A DNA stretch of 10,905 nucleotides from Desulfobacula sp. (GTDB taxonomy: Bacteria > Desulfobacterota > Desulfobacteria > Desulfobacterales > Desulfobacteraceae). How positions within the stretch are numbered: the first letter of the stretch is position 1; each line of letters starts with the position of its first letter. Location: the NCBI GenBank assembly GCA_011390085.1, contig JAABTB010000047.1, forward strand, positions 1 to 10,905, written 5' to 3'. Under the pieces are notes generated by a model that was not told the origin of the DNA, did no database searches, and saw only the letters and a list, made by a program, of their open reading frames with translations. Positions 1 through 6,458 of this stretch are shown here, in pieces. The position numbers and the translations under genes are program-made.

Positions 1-488
1 CTTTCTTCACTCTCCCAGTCCCGGGAATAAAATCCTGATCCTTCATGAAGATTCAAAAAACAATCGCTTTCACAAATGAGCTTTTTCAGAACACCGACAA
101 CCTTTGTTTCATAATTGGAAATATTATCATCCAGGAATTTTCGATTCATATCCTGATTAATCTGTCTTTCCATTTTCAAAATAGAGGGGAAATTTGCCCT
201 TGGGACTACAATGAGATTCCCTTTTTCAAGCAGAAAGTCCGCATAAAAATCCGCTGCAAGATATCCCCCCGGCTCATCGCCCTGAATTCCGCCGATGATG
301 AGCAATGTTTTCCCGGGTTGGGTCCCCTTGATCCGATACACATGGAGCTCATTTTCCTCACCTTCAAAAAAAACCGTGTGGGTCTTCTGGCTGGACAATG
401 CTTGACCGCAAAGAAGAAATGAACAGGAAAACAGAAAAACAAGGATTCCCTTTATAATTGAATATTTTTTTTTCAAGGGCTTACTCAT
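1..488 (-). CDS. M99-family (Csd4/Pgp2-like) periplasmic metallocarboxypeptidase, N-terminal part
   Basis: Partial gene: 162 codons are visible and the 3' end runs off the window. An ATG at 488 opens a frame with a basic N-terminus and a hydrophobic stretch (about residues 11-30), so it is likely Sec-exported. A core then reads GGIQGDEPGG (66-75), followed by VVPRANFPS (94-102), NQDMNRKF (111-118) and NLHEGSGFY (146-154). This matches the M14-fold M99 peptidases. H. pylori Csd4 trims muramyl tripeptides to dipeptides using Gln, Glu and His as zinc ligands; here these would be Q69, E72 and H148. The predicted role is periplasmic peptidoglycan stem-peptide trimming that affects cell shape. The ATG overlaps the stop of the upstream gene by 8 bases (ATGAGTAA), which suggests translational coupling. 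A GAGG touches the ATG, so the in-frame TTG at 476 is an alternative start. A run of nine A (465-473) follows the start. The catalytic glutamate region lies outside the window. Family call is confident; exact specificity is inferred. Confidence 0.82.
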   Translation of the reverse strand, partial: MSKPLKKKYSIIKGILVFLFSCSFLLCGQALSSQKTHTVFFEGEENELHVYRIKGTQPGKTLLIIGGIQGDEPGGYLAADFYADFLLEKGNLIVVPRANFPSILKMERQINQDMNRKFLDDNISNYETKVVGVLKKLICESDCFLNLHEGSGFYSRDWESEE

Positions 489-1338
489 CCTCAGTGATAT
501 CAATCAATTTTTCAAAAATAAGTTCGCCCTCACTATTAAAAATAAAAATGGATGCCTTTTTATAAAAATCAGGATTGATTTTACTTTTTATTCTGAATTT
601 TACGGGTTTAAAGTAAGCAATGGAAAAATACTGTCCCTTTTGATATTCTGATGGAATCCCACTTTTAAGGGCTGTGGCCGGCACAACAAGCCAGTCATTT
701 TCAATGGCGCTGTCCGGTTTTAAAACTGTAAATATTCTTCCAGAAACGTCTCCCTGACCTTTTGAAATATTTCTGATATCAAATCTTACCAATAAGTCTT
801 TTCCCTCTTTGTTTCTAATTACGGCAAATTTCTCAATTAAAACTGTTTTATTTATTGCCTTGGTTTCTGTTGTTTGGTTAGTGGCAGCCTCCATTGCCGC
901 CGGGTCAGTTAAAGTAGCACCTGGAAGATCGGCGGATTTTTCTTTTTCCGTATCATGCTGAGAATCTGATGTTTTTCCTTCATTATTTTCCATTTTTTTT
1001 TCGATACCCGGCTCTTTTCCAAGAATCACAAGCCTTGCCATCAATACTTCTTTTTCACTGGTCAATTCATCAAGTTTTTCTTCAGCCGAAATGAGGCGAT
1101 CTTTATAGGAAAGCGCCTCCCGGGAGAAAACAAAAGATTTGTAAAACAAAACGGTTGAAGTGAAAAACATCACAATACTGATAAAAAATAAAACCATAAA
1201 TATATTTTTTATATGATTGCCGGATATGACCTTTCCAAAATTGTCCACAATCAGAATTTTTATTTTTCTATTCTTCCTGAAAGGTTTGGGTCTGGATTTG
1301 GCTATTTCACGTTCCAGCTCTCTTGATATATCTTCCAT
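481..1338 (-). CDS. Unrecognised single-pass membrane protein with coiled coil and periplasmic domain
   Basis: I do not recognise a family. The 285 residues divide into a basic cytoplasmic N-terminus (1-45) containing a short beta-like segment, KIKILIVDNFGKV (25-37); one strong transmembrane helix (about 46-66); a heptad-like coiled coil (about 70-105); a polar, low-complexity linker (about 108-165); and a C-terminal beta-rich domain (about 167-285) with alternating hydrophobic residues. The N-in, C-out orientation follows from the Arg/Lys-rich N-terminus. The ATG at 1338 is preceded by AAAGGCGG at suitable spacing, so I prefer this start although it overlaps the end of the L,D-transpeptidase gene by 37 bases. 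Its own stop overlaps the start of the M99 carboxypeptidase gene. The position between two peptidoglycan-modifying enzymes suggests a membrane anchor or scaffold for them. Its layout resembles H. pylori Csd5 (short cytoplasmic tail, TM, coiled coil, C-terminal domain), but I see no sequence homology. Confidence 0.85.
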   Translation of the reverse strand: MEDISRELEREIAKSRPKPFRKNRKIKILIVDNFGKVISGNHIKNIFMVLFFISIVMFFTSTVLFYKSFVFSREALSYKDRLISAEEKLDELTSEKEVLMARLVILGKEPGIEKKMENNEGKTSDSQHDTEKEKSADLPGATLTDPAAMEAATNQTTETKAINKTVLIEKFAVIRNKEGKDLLVRFDIRNISKGQGDVSGRIFTVLKPDSAIENDWLVVPATALKSGIPSEYQKGQYFSIAYFKPVKFRIKSKINPDFYKKASIFIFNSEGELIFEKLIDITEDE

Positions 1339-2699
1339 GATCCGCCTTTGTTGGTCAATTTTAATTTTTTTACACCCTGGGTTGATAATCCACTGGATTT
1401 ATAATCCTGAAAAAATATAACCTCGCATGTATCATTTGTCTGCTTGATCTGGAATTTTTTACCTGTCACTTTAATAAACGCATTTTTTCCGGCAATGCTT
1501 TTCTTGCGTGCAACCCAATTCTTCTTGTTCATCCCGTCAGAATAAAAATGATTCGCATAAAAAGACGCATATTTGTCCATATCTCTTGCAGACCATGCTG
1601 CCAACCACTGGTTGACTGTTTCCTGAATAGGCCGGGTTGTTGGAACAGGTTTGTCTTCCTTGGCGGGTTTGGATGCCGTTATCGGCTTTGTCTCCACTGC
1701 CGGTTCCGGTTTTGAGGCGAGCTTTCCGGCTTTTAAAGCGGCTGCAAGTAAAGGCGTTTGAGAAGCCATAAATTCCTTTGAGATATTTTGAAAGGCCTCT
1801 CCAATAATTTTATAGGCTTGCCCCTTTTTTTCAAGAAACAATTTTCTTTTCCCTAACAGGATTTTTTCATTGTCTTTTGTTAACGAAAAGTCAAACAACA
1901 CCACAAAAACATGATCCTGATAATAAATGCCGGTCATGTCCCTTTCTATTTTGAAACCTGAACCGTTTCCGGAAGACTCTTTGCGTATTTGCATCCATTT
2001 TGTCCACCAGCCGATCTCCGGAAGATATTCATCGGAATAAAAGGACAAATACTCATGATAGCTTCCTTTTTCAACGGATTGAAGCCATTGATCCAGCATG
2101 AAACTGATCTCTTGTTCATGTTTGGCAAGCGTTTCCCTGTCTATTTTCCTGACCTCTTCGACCAGGATAACCGGAGTTGAGTCCAGGGTTATGGATTCAG
2201 CCAATTTTTGAATATTTGAATTTTCCAGTGCGATACAGCCGTTGGAATCCATGGGCTTTAAAACTTTATTGGTGCCGTGTATCCAAATGGCTGAGCCGTC
2301 TCTGCCGAGTCTGTTATCCATCAGATTCGGATAATCCAGAGGAAAGGCCTTGGTCCCATATATCGGGGACAAGTATTGATCTTCATACTCATCCTTTAAA
2401 AAATAAATCCCCTCCGGCGTTTTTCGGTCACCGGCTTTCTGCTTCACTCCGGCCCTTTCTCCGGTGGAACAGGGAATTTTATATTGAATCTGGACCTCAC
2501 CGGCTTTGGAACGGTATAGGAACAGCATTTGATTTTTCTTTTCAATTAAAATGGCATTCTCGTTTTCCGGCAGCTTAATAATTTCAGACGGGTGGATATG
2601 GTTTTCTGCAAAAAGTTCTGAACAAAATAAAATACCGGCCAAGTATAAAATGAGCAGATATAACCCTAATTGTTTTTGTATATTTGTTTTCGTTTCCAT
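1302..2699 (-). CDS. L,D-transpeptidase-fold (YkuD) protein with two NTF2-like domains, Csd6-like
   Basis: Exported peptidoglycan enzyme of 465 residues. It has a signal peptide (1-31, ending LFA) and a YkuD catalytic domain (about 48-183). Catalytic signatures are KTPEGIY (93-99), IHGTNK (140-145) and SNGCIAL (152-158), making H141 and C155 the likely catalytic His and Cys. Two NTF2-like segments follow, at about 195-310 and 359-465. They share a 'QWL...YxxFYxxxF' opening and an ending of the form 'GxxxKIxxExW/F', and are separated by a Lys/Pro-rich linker (about 318-358). YkuD enzymes make 3-3 crosslinks or attach lipoproteins. The YkuD plus NTF2 combination is known in H. pylori Csd6, which acts as an L,D-carboxypeptidase, so either activity is possible. 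ATG 2699 is chosen; the preceding TTG at 2702 is also in frame. No strong ribosome site is seen. The gene starts 24 bases after ruvB ends and probably shares its transcript. Confidence 0.88.
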   Translation of the reverse strand: METKTNIQKQLGLYLLILYLAGILFCSELFAENHIHPSEIIKLPENENAILIEKKNQMLFLYRSKAGEVQIQYKIPCSTGERAGVKQKAGDRKTPEGIYFLKDEYEDQYLSPIYGTKAFPLDYPNLMDNRLGRDGSAIWIHGTNKVLKPMDSNGCIALENSNIQKLAESITLDSTPVILVEEVRKIDRETLAKHEQEISFMLDQWLQSVEKGSYHEYLSFYSDEYLPEIGWWTKWMQIRKESSGNGSGFKIERDMTGIYYQDHVFVVLFDFSLTKDNEKILLGKRKLFLEKKGQAYKIIGEAFQNISKEFMASQTPLLAAALKAGKLASKPEPAVETKPITASKPAKEDKPVPTTRPIQETVNQWLAAWSARDMDKYASFYANHFYSDGMNKKNWVARKKSIAGKNAFIKVTGKKFQIKQTNDTCEVIFFQDYKSSGLSTQGVKKLKLTNKGGSWKIYQESWNVK

Positions 2700-2723
2700 C
2701 AATCTTTGAAATAGACCCTTTGT

Positions 2724-3758
2724 TTATGGATAAAGCTTAAGATGATCGAATGCTTTCTCCGAGGTTTTTCTGCCACTGGAGGTTCGAAGGACCAAACCGA
2801 TTTTTAACAAAAACGGTTCAACCACATCCACCAGTGTATCGGTTTCTTCCTGCAATGTTGCGGCAATGGCTTCAATCCCGACCGGACCTCCCTTGTAAAA
2901 ATCCAGGATCGTTTTTAAATAATTTCTGTCAAGCGAGGTTAATCCCAGATGGTCTATACCCTCAAGACTGAGTGCAGCCTTAACACTTTCGAGGGTGACT
3001 CTCCCATGGGATTTAACCAGCGAATAGTCTCTGACCCTTTTTAAAAGCCGGTTGGCAATTCTTGGAGTCCCTCTGGATCTCTCGGCGAGTTCCTTTGCAC
3101 CATCATCAGTAACAATGGTATTTAAAATAGCCGCAGATCGTTTGACAATCACTATTAATTGATCCGGGGAATAAAAATCAAGGGTACGAAAAATTCCGAA
3201 TCGATCCCTTAACGGAGAAGACAACAGACCCACGCGGGTCGTTGCTCCGATCAGAACAAATTGTTTCAGGCGATACCGATGACTTCTTGCATGAATTCCT
3301 TTATCAAAAATAAAATCAACGGCAAAATCTTCCATGGCAGGGTATAAAAATTCTTCAACAATTTTTGGGATTCGATGGATTTCATCGATAAAAAGGATAT
3401 CCCCCTCACCCAGATTGGTCAGAATCCCGATGAGGTCCCCGCCTTTTTCCAGGGTCGGGCCTGAAGTGACGGTCAGATTCTTACCCATTTCATTGGCAAT
3501 GATGTGGGACACTGTTGTTTTCCCCAACCCGGGTGGGCCATGAAGAAGAATATGCTCCAGGGGCTCATTTCTCATCTTGGCTGCCTGAATGGCAATTTTC
3601 AGAGTTTCAACAGTATCTTTCTGACCGATATAATTCTCAAAACAGGTGGGCCTTAAAGAAATGATATCGGAAGACAGCTCTTCCACTGTCTTTTTTGATG
3701 TGACGATCCCTTTTCTATCCGAATCATCAGAAGAATAAGAAAGTATTGAGTCTCCCAT
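2724..3758 (-). CDS. ruvB: Holliday junction branch migration ATPase RuvB
   Basis: AAA+ motor (344 residues, usual length about 335-350) that drives branch migration with RuvA during recombinational repair. Visible motifs are Walker [10 protein letters not shown] (74-82), Walker [11 protein letters not shown] (120-129), sensor 1 GATTR (171-175) and the arginine-finger region SPLRDRFG (181-188). [19 protein letters not shown] supplies the sensor-2 region. The C-terminal winged helix contains [11 protein letters not shown] and ends at [16 protein letters not shown]. The last motif is usually RTPRGR, so one Pro and one Arg are replaced by Ser. The N-terminus is about 10-20 residues longer than in compact homologues. 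AGGAGAA within the end of ruvA precedes ATG 3758. The gene starts 2 bases after the ruvA stop, consistent with coupled translation. Confidence 0.97.
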   Translation of the reverse strand: MGDSILSYSSDDSDRKGIVTSKKTVEELSSDIISLRPTCFENYIGQKDTVETLKIAIQAAKMRNEPLEHILLHGPPGLGKTTVSHIIANEMGKNLTVTSGPTLEKGGDLIGILTNLGEGDILFIDEIHRIPKIVEEFLYPAMEDFAVDFIFDKGIHARSHRYRLKQFVLIGATTRVGLLSSPLRDRFGIFRTLDFYSPDQLIVIVKRSAAILNTIVTDDGAKELAERSRGTPRIANRLLKRVRDYSLVKSHGRVTLESVKAALSLEGIDHLGLTSLDRNYLKTILDFYKGGPVGIEAIAATLQEETDTLVDVVEPFLLKIGLVLRTSSGRKTSEKAFDHLKLYP

Positions 3759-3760
3759 AT

Positions 3761-4390
3761 TTATCGGTTCTCCTGATAAATTTCATCAAACAGTTCTTCA
3801 GGTGTTGAAATCGCCCGGTTTCTTTCAAAGGCTTCCTTGACCATCCTTTTTGCTGATGCAAGGGAATGGCCCAGTTGTTCTACCAAAACATCTTCGACCT
3901 GCTGACGGATATCCCTGATATCATCGGTCATAGGGGGAGTGTCAGCCGAGTCATGGCCTTCAACAGCAGAAATAAATCTTTCAACTTTTCCATTCAGGGT
4001 TGCAATGATTTTTTCAGCCGTTCGCTTTCCGATTCCATTCAACCCTGCCAAAAAATGGGTGTCTTTTTTTTCAATGGCCAGTGCAATATCACTTATGGGC
4101 TTACCCATAGCCTTTACCGCTTTCATGGGACCAATGGCATCAACAGTGATAAATTCCTGAAAAAAAGCTTTATCCTCAAGGGATTGAAAACCGATCAGAA
4201 CCGGTTTGGGCTGACGTTCGGTCTGATGATAATAAATATAGAGCGCAATAATGTCGTTATGGGAATGTTGTGATCTAATTTTCTCTAGAACCTGGGGGTT
4301 CAAAAATACTTCATAGCCGATATGGCCGGCCAATAATAAAATACCGTCCGATTCAAAATGCAGAATGGATCCTTCAAGGTATCCGATCAT
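3761..4390 (-). CDS. ruvA: Holliday junction DNA-binding protein RuvA
   Basis: Tetrameric junction-recognition subunit of the RuvAB complex (209 residues; E. coli 203). It has an N-terminal OB-fold domain (MIGYLEGSI to about residue 65), a tandem helix-hairpin-helix domain with [16 protein letters not shown] (80-95) and [12 protein letters not shown] (117-128), a flexible linker (about 141-156) and a small C-terminal RuvB-binding domain (157-209). Aligning [14 protein letters not shown] (55-68) to the canonical HTHVREDA..LxGF segment puts Q60 and P61 where the acidic pin Glu-Asp pair normally sits; E58 lies nearby. The start ATG overlaps the ruvC stop as ATGA. The ruvC-ruvA-ruvB order is the classical one. 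Confidence 0.96.
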   Translation of the reverse strand: MIGYLEGSILHFESDGILLLAGHIGYEVFLNPQVLEKIRSQHSHNDIIALYIYYHQTERQPKPVLIGFQSLEDKAFFQEFITVDAIGPMKAVKAMGKPISDIALAIEKKDTHFLAGLNGIGKRTAEKIIATLNGKVERFISAVEGHDSADTPPMTDDIRDIRQQVEDVLVEQLGHSLASAKRMVKEAFERNRAISTPEELFDEIYQENR

Positions 4391-4872
4391 GGCCTGTTTT
4401 TATACCTGTAGTATCCTGTTAACGCCAGCCCCAATGCATCTGACGCATGAAAAGGGCGGATGGGCTGACCATGGTTCAACTGATTTCGAATGGCCCGTTC
4501 CATCTGGTGCTTGTCGGCATTTCCATTTCCGGAAATGATTTTCTTTACCTCACGGACAGGGATCTCTTCCATATTTAAGCCTGCCTTATAGACTGCCAGC
4601 AGAATAACCCCTGACACTTTACCGAGCATGATACCGGATTCAGGATATTTTTCAAGGGAGTAAATATCCTCTATGATCACATAATCAGGTTTCTGTTCAC
4701 AGAGGAATTCCAGAGTTTTGGAATAAATCTCGTTAAGCCTGAAATGAATCGGATCTTTTGCCCCTGTTGCGATACTGCCAAAAGAATACCCCAGAATATC
4801 CCTCTGACTTCCCTGGATGACACCTATCCCCGTGCCCGCAAGACCCGGATCAATCCCTACTACTTTAATCAT
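4387..4872 (-). CDS. ruvC: Crossover junction endodeoxyribonuclease RuvC
   Basis: Dimeric RNase H-fold resolvase (161 residues, the usual size) that cuts Holliday junctions symmetrically with Mg2+. The acidic catalytic set is D8 (VVGIDPGLAGTG), E68 (VIIEDIY) and D145 (HASDALGLAL), with H142 in the position that is Asp in E. coli. A His at this place is also found in Thermus thermophilus RuvC, so the enzyme should be active. Other family signatures are LGKVSGVILL (83-92), VREVKKIISGNGNADKHQM (106-124) and the PxRPFHASDA region. It begins 13 bases after the cpoB stop with little sign of a Shine-Dalgarno sequence, and its stop overlaps ruvA by four bases. Confidence 0.97.
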   Translation of the reverse strand: MIKVVGIDPGLAGTGIGVIQGSQRDILGYSFGSIATGAKDPIHFRLNEIYSKTLEFLCEQKPDYVIIEDIYSLEKYPESGIMLGKVSGVILLAVYKAGLNMEEIPVREVKKIISGNGNADKHQMERAIRNQLNHGQPIRPFHASDALGLALTGYYRYKNRP

Positions 4873-4885
4873 GGGAATAATACAT

Positions 4886-5779
4886 TTACTGTAAGCTTTT
4901 TAATTTTTCCTTAGCAAATTTTGCCTCATTTGAATCCGGATGTTTTTTCAGCAATTCATTAAGGATTAGCCTTGCATTGGCTTTTTCACCCAGCTCTGCA
5001 AATGCATAACCTTGTTTAAGCCTTGATGCGGCAGTCTTATTGCTGTTTGGATAGTTTTCAAGAACTTTTTGATATTCAAGAATTGCTTTTTCAAACCATT
5101 TTTCAGAATAATAGCTTTCGGCAATCCAGAATCTTGCATTATCGGCATTATCAGACTTGGGATATTTTTTTATAAACTCTTCAAACTGATTGCGCGCATT
5201 GGCTTTATCCCCCTCATCGAACATTTTTTTTGCAGATGCATATAATTCCTGTTCTTCATTTTCGCTTTTGGGTTCGACTGAAACAGGGGGTCTGTTTTCA
5301 GCTTTGTTTTCATCTACCGTCCTATTTTCAGAAGATTTCTCTCCTGGGGAGGCATCTGCCGCACGGGATGGTTCAAGGCCCAGATACTTTTCCAGCTCAA
5401 CCAATTTTTCATAATTCTGGGAAATCGCATTATCTAGTCTTTCGAGTCGCTTTTCAAGCTCTTCCCTATCCTTTTTACTGTAATTTCCAAGATTATGATT
5501 GATTTCTTCCAAAGCGTTCTCAAGCCTTTGATTATTTTCTTTCAGGATCTTAATATCGTATTTCATATCCGCATAATCTTCAGGCCTGATACCTTCTTTC
5601 ACTTTTTCCTGAATGGTTTCAATCTCTTTATCTTTTTCAGTCTGCGCATTTAATTGTTTTTTCCTTTCCATTTCCATTGCAGCCACCCGGTTTTCAAGGG
5701 CTACAAAATTTTGGGACTCAACACATCCGTAAAAAACAAAAAAACCGATTACAATACAAAAAAAATGATAAATTTTCAT
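4886..5779 (-). CDS. cpoB: Tol-Pal system protein CpoB/YbgF, lipoprotein form
   Basis: Periplasmic Tol-Pal partner that in E. coli binds TolA and links outer-membrane constriction to PBP1b peptidoglycan synthesis at division. The 297-residue product has a short hydrophobic leader ending FVFYGC, so C19 is probably lipidated. The E. coli protein is instead soluble, with a cleavable signal. A long coiled coil (about 26-135), the trimerisation region in the family, is followed by a charged linker rich in Glu, Asn and Pro (about 136-173). Three TPR units follow at about 177-210, 214-247 and 251-284, with the repeated 'A...F..fl..yP.S..A..A' pattern. The lipobox is imperfect (Tyr at -2), so anchoring is probable but not certain. 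The gene lies downstream of pal after a 97-base gap holding a hairpin, in the usual place for cpoB. Confidence 0.92.
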   Translation of the reverse strand: MKIYHFFCIVIGFFVFYGCVESQNFVALENRVAAMEMERKKQLNAQTEKDKEIETIQEKVKEGIRPEDYADMKYDIKILKENNQRLENALEEINHNLGNYSKKDREELEKRLERLDNAISQNYEKLVELEKYLGLEPSRAADASPGEKSSENRTVDENKAENRPPVSVEPKSENEEQELYASAKKMFDEGDKANARNQFEEFIKKYPKSDNADNARFWIAESYYSEKWFEKAILEYQKVLENYPNSNKTAASRLKQGYAFAELGEKANARLILNELLKKHPDSNEAKFAKEKLKSLQ

Positions 5780-5812
5780 AACCCAACTCCATCAGTCAAA
5801 AGGTCTTAATGA

Positions 5813-5853
5813 TTCAGGCGCAATACTTTATCCATAAAAGCATTACGCCTGAA
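5813..5853 (-). promoter_or_regulatory. Long imperfect hairpin between pal and cpoB
   Basis: The sequence TTCAGGCG (5813-5820) is exactly complementary to CGCCTGAA (5846-5853). Inside that, AAT/ATT and CTTTAT/ATAAAG add further pairing with small mismatches, giving a stem-loop across most of the 97-base gap. No T-run follows on the minus strand, so it does not look like a strong intrinsic terminator. I infer an mRNA stability or processing element that could raise the level of the abundant Pal relative to CpoB, or a partial attenuator. Because it is an inverted repeat it could also be a binding site, although the gap itself shows no clear promoter. Confidence 0.55.
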
Positions 5854-5876
5854 CTTATTAACGAATATCCAATCGA

Positions 5877-6434
5877 CTACTTAACGGCAAAATGAGCGCG
5901 CCTGTTCATGGCCCAGGCGAGTTCTGTTTTTCCTGTATCAACTGGTTTTTCTTCGCCGTAGCTGATAGTGTTCATACGGGACGCAGCTACGCCCAAATCT
6001 ACCAGGTAGGCTTTTACAGAAGTTGCACGACGGTCACCCAAGGCAAGGTTGTATTCGGTTGTACCGCGTTCGTCACAATGACCTTCAATGGTGACTGCTG
6101 CGGAAGCATTTTCCGTTAACCATGCTGCTTTGTCTTTTAACAAAGCTTTTGCAGCGGCTGTCAATTCTGAACTATCAAAGTCAAAATGGACGTCCTCGTT
6201 TTCAAACGCTTTTCTTGCTGCAGCAATTTTTGCTGCTCGTTCTTTTGCTGCTTTTTCTGCGGCAAGTCTTTCAGCCTCAATTTTTGCCTTTGCATTAGGA
6301 TCTTCCGTTGTTGCTGCGCCTGATGATACTGTACCGGCATCAGAAACCACTGCCTTTTTTGCACATGAAACCGTCAGGAAAAGACCTGAAACAAGAACTG
6401 CCATCAATACATTTAACCACAATTTGTTTTTCAT
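5877..6434 (-). CDS. pal: Peptidoglycan-associated lipoprotein Pal
   Basis: Outer-membrane lipoprotein (185 residues) that binds peptidoglycan and is mobilised by TolB/TolA. The signal sequence ends in lipobox LTVSC, with C24 the lipidated residue. A long Ala/Lys/Glu-rich helical stretch (about 46-78) precedes the OmpA-like domain (about 81-185). That domain contains [10 protein letters not shown] (82-91), [22 protein letters not shown] (starting at 116) and the late motif [10 protein letters not shown]121 and R136 match the pair that binds diaminopimelate in OmpA-like domains. A very strong ribosome site, AAAGGGGG, lies four bases before the ATG (6439-6446), fitting a highly expressed structural protein. 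It begins 24 bases after the tolB stop. The helical stretch before the domain is longer than in E. coli Pal and reminiscent of TolA domain II. Confidence 0.97.
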   Translation of the reverse strand: MKNKLWLNVLMAVLVSGLFLTVSCAKKAVVSDAGTVSSGAATTEDPNAKAKIEAERLAAEKAAKERAAKIAAARKAFENEDVHFDFDSSELTAAAKALLKDKAAWLTENASAAVTIEGHCDERGTTEYNLALGDRRATSVKAYLVDLGVAASRMNTISYGEEKPVDTGKTELAWAMNRRAHFAVK

Positions 6435-6458
6435 TTTTCCCCCTTTAATTATTAAATA

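Noticed and set aside
206..442. 78-residue minus-strand open frame starting MFFCFP at the left end
   Set aside because: It is an out-of-frame shadow. The real gene in this region is the M99 frame starting at 488, which carries conserved family motifs.
4440..4460. Apparent loss of a catalytic Asp in RuvC (His142)
   Set aside because: A His at this position is a known natural variant, as in Thermus thermophilus RuvC, so it does not indicate an inactive enzyme.
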